A DNA stretch of 64,000 nt, from assembly GCF_015864955.1 (NCBI RefSeq), contig NZ_JADYWE010000001.1, forward strand, positions 1,984,001-2,048,000, read 5' to 3'. This DNA is from Salinibacterium sp. NK8237. GTDB taxonomy: Bacteria; Actinomycetota; Actinomycetes; Actinomycetales; Microbacteriaceae. Numbering within the stretch: position 1 is the stretch's first letter; every line of letters begins with the position of its first letter. Position numbers and translations under genes: made by a program. Shown here piece after piece: positions 33,197 to 42,366 of this stretch. Below the pieces are notes generated by a model, which was not told where the DNA came from, did not search any database, and saw only the letters and a program-made list of their open reading frames with translations.

Positions 33197-34236
33197 GCGT
33201 CACTACTCAGGCTGGGCTCTCCACAACCCCAGCGCACGCACCCCGGTGGAAGTCACTCGTGTCGTGGCTTGTCTGGCCAGCACTGCTCATCGTTGTTATC
33301 GCCCTGGGCCTCGGCATCGACAATAACTACTGGCTGCAAGTCACCGTCAACGCCGAGATCATGGTCATCGCTGCGGTTGGTCTCTATGTGACTTTCGGTC
33401 TGAACGGCCAGGTGTCGCTTGGCCAAGCCGCCTTCTATGCCATCGGCGGATACACCACCGGCCTGTTGGTCACGAAGTTGTCGATCGACTTCGGGTTGGC
33501 ACTCATTCTCGCTGTGATCGTGAGTCTCGCAGCAGGACTGCTGATCGGCATTCCGGCACTGCGACTCAAAGGTCACTACCTCGCGCTCGCAACGTTGGGC
33601 TTCGGTCAAGTTGTCGCCCTCATCCTGGTGAACTGGAGCTGGCTCTCGGGTGGAGCACTTGGCGTGAGCAACATCGTGGCTCCCCTGATTGGAGAATTCG
33701 AACTCACGACCGTCTCCGACTGGGCCGTCTTCATCGGCATCGTCATGGTTGTCGCCATCTTCGTCGTTCAACGAGTGCGGGTGTCATCCTTCGGTCGATC
33801 CATGCAGGCGGTGCGCGACAGCGATGTAGCCGCAGCGGCAATGGGAGTCTCGCTCAGCCGCGTCAAGGTGCTCGCGTTCGCCATCGGTGCGGCATTTGCC
33901 GGCCTCGCCGGAGCCCTCAACGCTGGCTTCATTACCTACATCAGCCCAGGCACCTATGACCTCGGTCTCTCGGTTTCTATGCTCGCCATGGTCGTTGTTG
34001 GTGGCGCGAAGAGCCCGTGGGGTGCCGTCATCGGTGCCGTCTTGCTGACCTTCCTTCCGGAATGGCTCCGCGGAGTGCAGGAGTACTACCTGCTGATCTA
34101 CGGCCTCGTACTGCTCGTCATGGTTGCGTTCGTACCCGGGGGAATCTGGGGAGTCATCCGCGACGCGATCTCGGGAATCGCTCGACTTGTGCGTCGCCGA
34201 ACAAACACTACGAACAACGAGGAGGTGACCCGATGA
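33193..34236 (+). CDS. Branched-chain amino acid-type ABC transporter permease (LivM family)
   Basis: The GTG start overlaps the preceding stop. The 347-residue protein has the LivM block FGLNGQVSLGQAAFYAIGGYTTG and RSMQAVRDSDVAAAAMGV, which are the conserved LivM segments. It forms the second half of the channel. It ends in an ATGA overlap with the ATPase gene at 34233. Confidence 0.9.
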   Translation: MSVTTQAGLSTTPAHAPRWKSLVSWLVWPALLIVVIALGLGIDNNYWLQVTVNAEIMVIAAVGLYVTFGLNGQVSLGQAAFYAIGGYTTGLLVTKLSIDFGLALILAVIVSLAAGLLIGIPALRLKGHYLALATLGFGQVVALILVNWSWLSGGALGVSNIVAPLIGEFELTTVSDWAVFIGIVMVVAIFVVQRVRVSSFGRSMQAVRDSDVAAAAMGVSLSRVKVLAFAIGAAFAGLAGALNAGFITYISPGTYDLGLSVSMLAMVVVGGAKSPWGAVIGAVLLTFLPEWLRGVQEYYLLIYGLVLLVMVAFVPGGIWGVIRDAISGIARLVRRRTNTTNNEEVTR

Positions 34237-35006
34237 CCGCAGCACTGCACGTGACAGGACTCGTACGCCGCTTCGGTGGCGTCACAGCGCTCGCCGGGGT
34301 TGACCTGACGGTCGAAACCGGACAAACCCGGGCGCTCATCGGGCCGAATGGTTCGGGAAAATCCACTCTTATCAACTGCGTTTCTGCCGTCGACCTCTGG
34401 GATGAGGGCTCGATTGTTGTCGACGGAAAGCCAGTGCACGGTAAGAACTCGGCGGTGGCAGCGCGTCGGGGGATCGCACGCACCTTCCAAACCCTTCGAC
34501 TGTTTGATGACATGACAGTGCTCGAGAACGTCATGGTCGCCATGCATCACGCCCGTGGTTATGGGCTGTTCTCGGCGATCACTCTTTTGCCCAACTACCG
34601 CAAGCAAGAAGCGCGGATGCGAAGCGAAGCCATGGTTTTGCTTGAACGCGTCGGCGTAGCATCCGAGGCCGATCGAACCGCTGGCACACTGCCGTACGGC
34701 CATCGTCGACTCGTTGAAATTGCTCGCGCGTTGGCCCTGAAGCCAGCGCTGCTCCTGCTCGATGAGCCCGCTGCCGGTATGAACGAAAGTGAGACGCGAC
34801 AGCTCGCAGACCTCGTGACATCGCTCGGAGCCGACAACGAACTCGCCATCCTCGTGGTGGAACACAACATGGACTTTGTTGCCTCGGTTGCTGACCAAGT
34901 CACCGTGCTCGATAACGGACACATCATCGCCGAGGGCACCCCGGCTGAAGTGCGCGAGCACCCCGACGTGCTCCGTGCCTACCTCGGGAGTGAAGAGACA
35001 TCATGA
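34233..35006 (+). CDS. ABC transporter ATP-binding protein (LivG family)
   Basis: The ATG at 34233, after GGAGG, gives 257 residues with Walker A GPNGSGKSTLI, the Liv-specific FQTLRLFDDMTVLENVMVA, and Walker B LLLLDEPAAGMNESE. The ABC signature reads TLPYGHRRLVEIARAL. It energises the importer together with the LivF-type ATPase that follows (ATGA overlap). Confidence 0.92.
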   Translation: MTAALHVTGLVRRFGGVTALAGVDLTVETGQTRALIGPNGSGKSTLINCVSAVDLWDEGSIVVDGKPVHGKNSAVAARRGIARTFQTLRLFDDMTVLENVMVAMHHARGYGLFSAITLLPNYRKQEARMRSEAMVLLERVGVASEADRTAGTLPYGHRRLVEIARALALKPALLLLDEPAAGMNESETRQLADLVTSLGADNELAILVVEHNMDFVASVADQVTVLDNGHIIAEGTPAEVREHPDVLRAYLGSEETS

Positions 35007-35722
35007 GCAACATCCTAGAAATTGACGATCTCGTTCTCAGCTACGGTGCTGCCGCGGCAGTGCGCGGGCTCACCCTTCACATCGCTCAAGGAGAAGTCGT
35101 CACCCTGATCGGAGCGAACGGTGCCGGGAAGTCCACGACGCTGAAGGGCATCGTCGGGCTCGTGAAGCCGACATCCGGAAGCATCCGTTTTGAAGGTGCT
35201 TCGATCGTGGGTAAGCGCACCGACTGGTTGGCACGCAACGGCCTCGCACTCGTGCCAGAAGGGCGTCGCGTCTTTGCCGGACTCACCGTTCTTGAGAATC
35301 TGGATGTCGCCTCGGCCGCCAGTGGACTGCGCGGCGAAGCACTCAAGAAGGCAATCGCTGAAGTGCTCGAGATCTTCCCTCGTTTGGGCGAACGGCGCGA
35401 CAGCCTGGCGTGGACCCTCTCGGGCGGAGAACAGCAAATGCTCGCGATGGGGCGGGCGATCATTTCCAAGCCCCGACTCCTGCTTCTCGACGAGCCATCG
35501 CTCGGACTCTCGCCCAAGCTCGCGATCGAAGTAGTGCAGCTCATCAGCCGCTACAGCCGCGATCACGGGCTCTCTGTTCTGTTGATCGAACAGAACGCTC
35601 GACTCGCACTGGCGTCATCCGATCGGGGTTACGTCATGGAGACAGGCCGAATCGTGGCAGAAGGACCAGCAGCCACCCTCGGCGACGAACCAGAAGTTCG
35701 AAAAGCCTACTTGGGGTCGTAG
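35003..35722 (+). CDS. ABC transporter ATP-binding protein (LivF family)
   Basis: The 239-residue product has Walker A GANGAGKSTTLKGI, RVFAGLTVLENLDVA, signature LSGGEQQMLAMGRAI and Walker B LLLLDEPSLGLSPKL, the LivF layout. It is the second ATPase of the importer. After it lies a 151-bp gap with imperfect 18-bp tandem repeats before the binding-protein gene. Confidence 0.92.
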   Translation: MSNILEIDDLVLSYGAAAAVRGLTLHIAQGEVVTLIGANGAGKSTTLKGIVGLVKPTSGSIRFEGASIVGKRTDWLARNGLALVPEGRRVFAGLTVLENLDVASAASGLRGEALKKAIAEVLEIFPRLGERRDSLAWTLSGGEQQMLAMGRAIISKPRLLLLDEPSLGLSPKLAIEVVQLISRYSRDHGLSVLLIEQNARLALASSDRGYVMETGRIVAEGPAATLGDEPEVRKAYLGS

Positions 35723-35770
35723 CGGCGACGATTCGTCTGCCCGCATGATCCCTCCGGACCGCACCACCGC

Positions 35771-35838
35771 ACTAACTGCTTCACCAGCACTAACTGCTTC
35801 ACCAGCATCAACCGCTTCACCTGCATCACTGCTCCACC
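35771..35838 (+). repeat. 18-bp imperfect tandem repeats upstream of the Liv binding-protein gene
   Basis: Two identical copies of ACTAACTGCTTCACCAGC (35771-35788 and 35789-35806) are followed by ATCAACCGCTTCACCTGC (35807-35824) and a partly decayed fourth copy. They lie in the 151-bp gap between the LivF-type gene and the binding-protein start, where a decayed repeat may act as a spacer or binding array. Confidence 0.75.
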
Positions 35839-35873
35839 GAAAATCCCGAATCACTACGAGTAAGGAACAGCAC

Positions 35874-37025
35874 ATGACACGCACATCAATGAAGTCGGCC
35901 GCTATCGCTGTCGCCGCAATCGGAGCGCTTACGCTCTCGGCTTGCAGCGCCGGCGACGAAGCCGTTGACGGTGAGATCGTAATCGGCGTCGCACTGCCCA
36001 CCACCGGAGGCTCAGCCGTTCTCGGTGAGCCGATGTCGCAGGGCATCGAGATGGCCGTTGCAGAAATTAACGCGGCTGGAGGCATCAACGGTTCAACAGT
36101 TCGAGTCGTGCAAGAAGACACCGGTGCGGATGACGCCTCAGCCTTGAACGCCTTCAACCGTATTACCGGTGAGAACCCGGCCGCCGTCATCGGATTCCCC
36201 GTCAGCACCCAGGGATTCGCTGTGATGACTCAGGTCGACCGCACCGCTATCCCCGTCATCATGGGTGGCACAAGTGCAACGCTCGCTCTCGGTAGCGAGT
36301 GGGCATTCGACATGACGTCGCACGATGGCATCACCTCGACCGCGGCGGCTCAGTTCGCTGCGGAAGATCTCGGCGTCACCAAGGTCGCCCTGCTCCGCGA
36401 AAGTGGCGAGCTCGGCACCGGTGCCTCTGAAGTGGTGTACGACGCCGCTGAAGAATTCGGATTCGAGATTGTCGACGAAGAAATCTTCCAGTCGGGCGAT
36501 GTGGACCTCTCCACTCAGGCAAACAACCTGCGCAGCTCCGATGCCGAAATGCTCTTCGTCTACGGCCAGCAGGCTGACTACATCGTCGCAGCCAACGCGC
36601 TCGCCACTGCCGGAGTCGCACTGCCGACCTTCGTCGCCGGCGTTCAGCCAGGCACCTTCGCCCAGCTCAACTACGACGGATTTGAAACTATCTACAACCG
36701 CAACCAGTGCGTGCCCTCGGCCGCAACGGAAGGCGACCTGTTCGACTGGTCAGCCGCGTACGAAGAAGAATTCGGCGGAGCCCCGACAGAGTATGCAGCA
36801 ATTGCATACGACGGAGCGAACCTGTTGTTCGACGCCATCGAGAATGCCGGGTCAACCGACGCTGAAGCAATTCAGACCGCTCTTCTTGAGTTGCCAGCAT
36901 CGACCGGGATTTGCGGAACGCACTCAGGAAGCGAGAGCGGCCAGTTGTCGTTCAGCGCGACCATTGGGCACTACGAGGGTGACGCTTACGTAACTGACAA
37001 GTCAATCGACGTCGACCCTCGATGA
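35874..37025 (+). CDS. Liv-type ABC transporter substrate-binding lipoprotein
   Basis: The ATG at 35874 (AAGGAACAGCAC before it) starts a lipoprotein with signal peptide ending LTLSACSA and Cys as lipid anchor; the 383-residue product has the Leu/Ile/Val-binding fold (GEIVIGVALPTTGGSAVLGEP, then NRITGENPAAVIGFPVS). An in-frame ATG at 35745 would place the tandem repeats in the protein and removes the signal. It ends by an ATGA overlap with the first SDR gene, so transport and catabolism are translated together. Confidence 0.9.
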   Translation: MTRTSMKSAAIAVAAIGALTLSACSAGDEAVDGEIVIGVALPTTGGSAVLGEPMSQGIEMAVAEINAAGGINGSTVRVVQEDTGADDASALNAFNRITGENPAAVIGFPVSTQGFAVMTQVDRTAIPVIMGGTSATLALGSEWAFDMTSHDGITSTAAAQFAAEDLGVTKVALLRESGELGTGASEVVYDAAEEFGFEIVDEEIFQSGDVDLSTQANNLRSSDAEMLFVYGQQADYIVAANALATAGVALPTFVAGVQPGTFAQLNYDGFETIYNRNQCVPSAATEGDLFDWSAAYEEEFGGAPTEYAAIAYDGANLLFDAIENAGSTDAEAIQTALLELPASTGICGTHSGSESGQLSFSATIGHYEGDAYVTDKSIDVDPR

Positions 37026-37819
37026 CTCACATCGTCATAACGGGAGGTGCGGCAGGGATCGGAATGTCCCTGGCGCACCGCCTGGCGGCGCGCGGCGAGC
37101 GTGTCTCAGTTCTCGACCGTGCCGAGAGTGACGCCCACCAGTGGTGGGCGGAACTACCGCAAAGTTCGAGAGGTGAATGGCACGTCGTCGACGTCGCTGA
37201 CACCGCCGCCATGACGAAAGCGATCGAAAGCTCACACCGCTATGCAGCCATCGACGGACTGGCCACCTGCGCCGGCGTCGTCGACCAGAGCACCGTGCTG
37301 GATGTGGGAGTCGACACCTTCACTCGCACAATGGAAATCAACGTAGGGGGAACACTGATGGCGGCTCGCGCTGTTGCCCGCCTCCTCGTGGCGGAAGGCC
37401 GCCCCGGAAGTATGGTCACGCTCGCGTCCTCCGCCGGGCTCGGTTACGTCGCGGGGCTTGGAGCCGCGTACCACGCCTCGAAAGCGGCAGTGGTGGGAAT
37501 CACCCGGTCGCTGGCTGGCGATCTGGCTCGCCACGGCATCCGTGTTAATTGTGTTGCCCCTGGTCTGGTGCGTACGCCGATGACTCGTCGTCAGCGCGAA
37601 AGCATTGGTGAGGAACTGCTTGCGGCGCGGGCACCAGCTGGGCGTTTGGCGGAACCAGAAGAGGTCGCTGCGGTGGCCGACTGGTTGCTGTCGCCCGCCG
37701 CCTCGTTCACGACCGGCCACATTCTTCCCGTCGACGGTGGGCAAACTTCCGTCTCCGTTCCTCCCATCGGAGGGCATCTCGTTTCTTCAATCGACACCCG
37801 AACTTCAGGAGCATTGTGA
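37022..37819 (+). CDS. SDR family oxidoreductase (first copy)
   Basis: The 265-residue Rossmann protein shows GGAAGIGMS (cofactor loop), SSAGLGY and YHASKAA (YxxxK active site) and APGLVRTPMTRRQ. It should be an NAD(P)-dependent alcohol or carbonyl reductase. It overlaps the binding-protein gene (ATGA) and the second SDR (GTGA). It and the next gene share many segments and a terminal ARTSGA/TRTSGA signature, so they look like an old tandem duplication. Confidence 0.88.
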   Translation: MTHIVITGGAAGIGMSLAHRLAARGERVSVLDRAESDAHQWWAELPQSSRGEWHVVDVADTAAMTKAIESSHRYAAIDGLATCAGVVDQSTVLDVGVDTFTRTMEINVGGTLMAARAVARLLVAEGRPGSMVTLASSAGLGYVAGLGAAYHASKAAVVGITRSLAGDLARHGIRVNCVAPGLVRTPMTRRQRESIGEELLAARAPAGRLAEPEEVAAVADWLLSPAASFTTGHILPVDGGQTSVSVPPIGGHLVSSIDTRTSGAL

Positions 37820-38676
37820 GCCACGTTCTCGTTACCGGTGGTGCCTCAGGCATCGGTGCCGCGACTGCGAAACATCTCGCAGCTCGGGGCACCCGGGTTT
37901 CGGTGCTCGATCGCACCGAACCTGATGCAGCGCTGTCGGCGTGGTGGCACGAGCTTGCACCAGAGGTGCGCGGCCAGTGGGTTGTTGTTGATGCCTCGGA
38001 TGCCGAAGCTCTTGAACTTGCCGTTGATTCCATCGTTGGCGGTGGCGACGACGGCGTCGGCGGCGTCGACGGGCTCGTCACGAGTGCCGGAATTTCTGTC
38101 AAGGAACCCTTTCTAGAATCCTCGATCGCCGCGTGGAAAAGCACGCTCGATATCAATCTTCTTGGCACGGCCATCGCTGCCCGCAGTGTTGCGCGTGGGC
38201 TTGTCAGCGCCGGCCGTGGTGGCTCCATCGTCACCGTGTCTTCTACCGCGGGCTTCGGTTACGTGAACGGGCTCGGTGCTCACTACCACGCGTCGAAGGG
38301 CGCGATCGTTGCCCTCACGCAGGCGCTCGCCACCGAGCTTGGCCCGCACGGCATTCGCGTCAACGCCGTCGCCCCTGGGCTTATCGAGACTCCCATCACT
38401 GAGAAGATCCGCGCCACGTATGGCGAACGTGCTCTCACCGCATCGGTTCCGCAGCGTGCTCTTGGTGAGCCAGCGGAAGTCGCGCGAGCGATTGAGTTTT
38501 TGCTCTCGGCATCCGCCTCCATGATCACCGGTCACACTCTCCCCGTCGACGGCGGCCAACTCGCCGTCGCAGGTCATCCCGTTGGCGGTTTTGCCGACAT
38601 CGTGACCGCACGAACTTCAGGCGCGGACCAACGCGTCGACTCCCCGCACAGCACCGAAAAGGAAGCACAGCTATGA
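37816..38676 (+). CDS. SDR family oxidoreductase (second copy)
   Basis: GTG start overlaps the upstream stop. The 286-residue product contains GGASGIGAA, STAGFGY and YHASKGA (YxxxK), and HGIRVNAVAPGLIETP. It is paralogous to the SDR just upstream; it may act on a different isomer or step of the same pathway. It overlaps the monooxygenase gene by ATGA. Confidence 0.88.
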   Translation: MSHVLVTGGASGIGAATAKHLAARGTRVSVLDRTEPDAALSAWWHELAPEVRGQWVVVDASDAEALELAVDSIVGGGDDGVGGVDGLVTSAGISVKEPFLESSIAAWKSTLDINLLGTAIAARSVARGLVSAGRGGSIVTVSSTAGFGYVNGLGAHYHASKGAIVALTQALATELGPHGIRVNAVAPGLIETPITEKIRATYGERALTASVPQRALGEPAEVARAIEFLLSASASMITGHTLPVDGGQLAVAGHPVGGFADIVTARTSGADQRVDSPHSTEKEAQL

Positions 38677-39953
38677 CAGTTGAAACGCAGCCCACCGTCA
38701 TCATCGCGGGCATGGGGCCGGTAGGAATGACTGCCGCGCTCGCCCTGGCTCTGAAGGGCATTCCTGTCACGATTCTTGAAACCGGGGATGACCTCGCCAC
38801 AGAATCGCGAGCGTCGACCTTTCACCCGCCAAGCTTGGAGATTCTCAAAGACTTGGGAGTCGTTGATGAGCTGATGGAGTCTGGACTCAAGGCTCCGGGC
38901 TTTCAGTACCGCGGCCACAACCGCGAGCTCATCGCGCACCTCGATATGGCGCTCCTCGAGAATGACACCGAGTTTCCGTTCAGAATTCAGAACGAGCAGG
39001 GCACGCTGACCCGCATCATCCGTCGTCATCTTGAGGAGATGCCCCACGTAACCCTGCGCTATGGCGCTCCCGTGGAACGCGTCGAGATGGGGCGCAACTG
39101 CGCCTACGTATTCCTTCCGGGGGATGGACGCGAGCCGAGCTACCGCGCCGACTGGCTGATCGGAACGGATGGCGCAGGCTCCGCCGTGCGGCAGTCCTTG
39201 GGCATCGCTTTTGAAGGTGTGACCTACCCCGAGCGCTTCCTGGTTGCATCGACCACGCACGACTTCTTGGATGACTTCGACGACCTTGCCTACGTTAGCT
39301 ATGTCTATGACCCCGACGACTGGGGCGTGCTCTTGCGCACTCCGCAGCACTGGCGTGTTCTTTTTCCGATCGACGAAGATGAATCGGATGAAGCGGCGCA
39401 GCATCCTGACCGCATCGAGGAACGGTTGCAGGGCGTTATCGCTCTCGATGAGCCGTACCCGGTAGCCCACAGCACTATCTATAAGGTGCATCAGCGGCTC
39501 GCGGCGACATTCGGTCAGGGGCGAGTCTTGCTCGCGGGCGATGCTGCGCACATCAACAACCCGCTCGGCGGCATGGGCATGAACAGCGGAATCCACGACG
39601 CCCACGCCGCGGTTGAGGCGATTTCGTTCGCGCTTGCTGGCGGGGACCCGACGCAAGCGGTCGAGACCTACGCCCGCGTTCGCTACGACGCTGCCGCTGT
39701 CGATGTTCAAAAGAACACGCAGAAGAATTACGAAGAGATGCGTCAGCAAGACGACAAGGAGCGCTCGGAACGCAAGAACGAGATGGCTGACATTGCGGCT
39801 GATCCGGTGCGCGCCCGTGAGTACTTGCTCGGCACCTCGATGATCTCGTCCTTCGAGAAGTCGAGCCGCCGGATGCGCGACGGTCTCGCTCAGGCCAACG
39901 AAACATCCCCTCCTGTTCCCTCTCTCCAGCTCGACGCAAGGACAGCATCATGA
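38673..39953 (+). CDS. FAD-dependent monooxygenase (aromatic hydroxylase type)
   Basis: The 426-residue flavoprotein has the GxGxxG dinucleotide motif (GMGPVGMTAALALALKG), the DG motif in LIGTDGAGSAVRQSL and the GDAAH motif in LLAGDAAHINNPLGGMGMN, as in the MhpA/PHBH-type class A hydroxylases (FAD_binding_3). It should hydroxylate an aromatic or heterocyclic ring using NAD(P)H and oxygen. The gene overlaps the next (ATGA). In nicotinate-type pathways an enzyme of this kind acts near a maleate isomerase and a maleamate amidase, which are homologous to neighbours here. Confidence 0.85.
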   Translation: MTVETQPTVIIAGMGPVGMTAALALALKGIPVTILETGDDLATESRASTFHPPSLEILKDLGVVDELMESGLKAPGFQYRGHNRELIAHLDMALLENDTEFPFRIQNEQGTLTRIIRRHLEEMPHVTLRYGAPVERVEMGRNCAYVFLPGDGREPSYRADWLIGTDGAGSAVRQSLGIAFEGVTYPERFLVASTTHDFLDDFDDLAYVSYVYDPDDWGVLLRTPQHWRVLFPIDEDESDEAAQHPDRIEERLQGVIALDEPYPVAHSTIYKVHQRLAATFGQGRVLLAGDAAHINNPLGGMGMNSGIHDAHAAVEAISFALAGGDPTQAVETYARVRYDAAAVDVQKNTQKNYEEMRQQDDKERSERKNEMADIAADPVRAREYLLGTSMISSFEKSSRRMRDGLAQANETSPPVPSLQLDARTAS

Positions 39954-40696
39954 CCAGCATTACTTCGCCCCGCGCCCAGTTCGGGCTCATCCTCCCGTCA
40001 ACCAACACGGTCGTCGAGGCCGAATTCAACTGGATGCGCGTTGACGGCGTCTCGTGGCACACGGGTCGCATCTACATCCCCGACCCAGAGCTCGACGACG
40101 ACGCGTCGTTCGTTGCGTTCTTGGAGAGCCTGCGGACCGAGATTGGGGTTGCCGTGCGCAACGTCGTCACCGCCAAGGTCGACTCGCTCGTAATGGGCAT
40201 GAGTGCCGAAACATTCTGGGGCGGCAAGGATGGCGCGGCGGAGTTCGCGCGCTGGATGGGCGAGCTCTCTGACGGTCTCGACGTGACCACCGGCGCGATG
40301 GCCTGCACGATGGCGCTCGACGTTTATGGCGCCAAGAAGATCGGCGTCATCACGCCGTATCAGCCGGTTGGCGACGCTCAAGTGAGGGACTTCTTCGAGC
40401 AGATTGGTTACGAAGTTCACGATGTGCACGGGCTCAAGTGCGATTCTGCAACGTCGATCGGCGATGTGACTCCCGAGGAGATCAAGGCCGCGTTCCGGGC
40501 CGTTGATGCTCCGGATGTCGATGTGATTATCCAAGCGGGCACGAACCTCCCCGCCGCGAGGGTCGCTGCCGAGATGGAACAAGAACTCGGCAAACCTGTC
40601 ATCGCGATCAACACCGCGACCGTGTGGGCGGCCTATCGCACCAACGGAATCATGGACAAACTCGACGGCTTCGGTTCGCTTTTCTCCGAACATTGA
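39950..40696 (+). CDS. Maleate isomerase/arylmalonate decarboxylase-like protein (Asp/Glu racemase superfamily)
   Basis: The 248-residue protein shows the family's start (FGLILPSTNTVVEAEFNWM), SLVMGMSAETFWGG with G83-M84-S85 where the first catalytic Cys usually sits, and IIQAGTNLPAARVAAEMEQ with Gly197 replacing the second Cys (normally SCTNL). The final GKPVIAINTATVWAAYRTNG is characteristic. So both catalytic Cys residues of Cys-using members are absent; the first region instead resembles arylmalonate decarboxylase, which has Gly-Thr-Ser there. Activity is therefore uncertain: isomerisation without Cys, decarboxylation or another lyase reaction. Confidence 0.75.
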   Translation: MTSITSPRAQFGLILPSTNTVVEAEFNWMRVDGVSWHTGRIYIPDPELDDDASFVAFLESLRTEIGVAVRNVVTAKVDSLVMGMSAETFWGGKDGAAEFARWMGELSDGLDVTTGAMACTMALDVYGAKKIGVITPYQPVGDAQVRDFFEQIGYEVHDVHGLKCDSATSIGDVTPEEIKAAFRAVDAPDVDVIIQAGTNLPAARVAAEMEQELGKPVIAINTATVWAAYRTNGIMDKLDGFGSLFSEH

Positions 40697-40728
40697 TCAC
40701 CCCTGCACTGCTACGGAAGGACACACTC

Positions 40729-41040
40729 ATGGTCACCCACATCGGACTCCTCACCCTGAAGGAAGGCACCACCGACGAGAGCCGCGAGGCTATCGGGCAG
40801 GGACTGCTCGGGCTTCTTGGTCAGATCAACGGCCTCACGCGCGTGCAGATCGGCAACGATCTCGGCCTCAAAGAGGGAAATGGCAATGTCATCTTTCTGC
40901 TCACGTTCGAATCAGAAGAAGCGTGGCGAGCGTATGGCGCGCATCCCGCCCACAAAGCGGTGATCGCTGAGGCGATTGCGCCGGTGATCGCTTCGACCGC
41001 GTTCGTGCAGATTGATGGGTATCGCGAGGCCCAGTTGTGA
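40729..41040 (+). CDS. Dabb (stress-responsive A/B barrel) family protein
   Basis: The ATG at 40729, with GGAAGGA upstream, gives 103 residues (MVTHIGLLTLKEGTTDESRE...) of ferredoxin-like Dabb fold, including VIFLLTFESEEAWRAYGAHPAHKAV. Dabb proteins dimerise and include olivetolic-acid-cyclase-like and putative hydrolase/isomerase helpers; many sit in catabolic clusters. It overlaps the amidase gene (GTGA). Function here is unknown. Confidence 0.8.
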   Translation: MVTHIGLLTLKEGTTDESREAIGQGLLGLLGQINGLTRVQIGNDLGLKEGNGNVIFLLTFESEEAWRAYGAHPAHKAVIAEAIAPVIASTAFVQIDGYREAQL

Positions 41041-41663
41041 GTGACGCGGCCGATTACGAGGATGCCGGACTTCAGGGGCGCTTGACCCCGGGCACTAGCC
41101 CGGCGCTCATCATCGTTGACCCGTGTGAGGCCTACACGAATCCGGAATGTCCGCTGTATGCCGGCGTCGAAGATGTCGCGGTGCAGATGCGCGAGTTGCG
41201 TGCTGCGGCGACGGCGGCAGGAGTGCCGGTCATCATCACTCGCGTGCTGCATGAGCCGAATGGGCGCGATGGGGGTGTCTTCGTTCAGAAGGTTCCCGCC
41301 CTCAAGTGGTTTGAACCCGGCAGTCCGTTCAGTGGCTACATTGAGGGGCTCGCCCCGGGCCAGGGCGATATTGAAATCGTGAAGCAGTACCCGAGTGCCT
41401 TCGCGGGCACGTCGTTGGCGGCAACGCTCGCGGCGCTGCGCATTGACACTCTCGTGATCACCGGACTCACAACGAGTGGGTGCATCCGTGCCACCGCTAC
41501 GGACTGCATGCAGTCGGGGTTCATCCCGATCGTCGTGGATGGTGCGGTCGGCGATCGCCTGCCGGGCCCGCACGAGGCAAACCTCTTCGATATTCAGGCG
41601 AAGATCGGCGAAGTTGTTTCTGTCGATGCCGCGCGTGCGATTCTGGGCGGCGCCGCGCGATGA
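41037..41663 (+). CDS. Isochorismatase family cysteine hydrolase (amidase)
   Basis: GTG start. The 208-residue protein has the catalytic triad of the family: D28 (IIVDPCE), K116 (IVKQYPSAF) and C149 (TTSGCIRATA), with the following TDCMQSGFIPIVVDGAVGDR. It is closest in pattern to N-carbamoylsarcosine amidase/maleamate amidase-type hydrolases, releasing ammonia or carbamate from an amide. With the monooxygenase and maleate isomerase-like gene it recalls NicC-NicE-NicF of nicotinate degradation, though no dioxygenase is present. It overlaps the third SDR (ATGA). Confidence 0.85.
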   Translation: MSDAADYEDAGLQGRLTPGTSPALIIVDPCEAYTNPECPLYAGVEDVAVQMRELRAAATAAGVPVIITRVLHEPNGRDGGVFVQKVPALKWFEPGSPFSGYIEGLAPGQGDIEIVKQYPSAFAGTSLAATLAALRIDTLVITGLTTSGCIRATATDCMQSGFIPIVVDGAVGDRLPGPHEANLFDIQAKIGEVVSVDAARAILGGAAR

Positions 41664-42358
41664 GCACGATCGTGATTGCTGGCGGCGCAGGTGAAGTGGG
41701 CCGTGCGCTCGCGCAGTCCTATGCTGCCGACGGTTTTCACGTGCACGTTGTCGACAAATCGGCGGCGGCCACCGAGATTGCCACAGCTGTGGGTGGCACC
41801 GCGCATATTGTGGATGCCGCCGACCCTGCGATCGCGGAGACACTCTCCGAGATTCCGGCGGTCGATGTGCTCATCAACGCGATTGGCGTCTGGCCAACGA
41901 TGTCGCTCGACGAGCTAACTCCCCAAGCGTGGAAAACCTCCATGGGGATCAACCTCGACTCCGGCTACTTCGCGGTGTGGGGGTGCCGCGAGGCGCTGCG
42001 CGCAAGCAAGGGGTCGATCGTGAACATCACCTCTGCGATTGCGCTGAAGGGGCATCCACGCATGATTCAGTACGCGGCGGCGAAAGCCGGCGTGATCGGG
42101 ATGACCCGTTCGCTGGCCCTAGCCTTGGGTCCAGACGGTGTGCGCGTGAACGCGGTTGCCCCCGGACTTATTGCCACCGAACGCAACGAGAGTCTCTGGA
42201 CCGAGAGCGAGCGCGCGAAGTTTCGCGACGCCCGAGCGCTTCCGATCGATCTGACAGTTGAGGATGCGGTCGCTGCCGTGCGCTTCTTGGCATCGCCAGC
42301 GGCGCGAGCTATCACCGGCCAGACGCTCGTCGTCGACGGCGGCTCAGTGTTGCACTGA
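41660..42358 (+). CDS. SDR family oxidoreductase
   Basis: The ATG at 41660 overlaps the amidase stop (ATGA). The 232-residue SDR has GGAGEVGRA, NITSAIALKGHP, YAAAKAGVIGMT (YxxxK) and VAPGLIATER. It ends the island's long operon, 8 bp before the convergent IclR gene. It may oxidise or reduce a pathway intermediate, as do the two SDRs upstream. Confidence 0.87.
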   Translation: MSTIVIAGGAGEVGRALAQSYAADGFHVHVVDKSAAATEIATAVGGTAHIVDAADPAIAETLSEIPAVDVLINAIGVWPTMSLDELTPQAWKTSMGINLDSGYFAVWGCREALRASKGSIVNITSAIALKGHPRMIQYAAAKAGVIGMTRSLALALGPDGVRVNAVAPGLIATERNESLWTESERAKFRDARALPIDLTVEDAVAAVRFLASPAARAITGQTLVVDGGSVLH

Positions 42359-42366
42359 TGAGAGTG

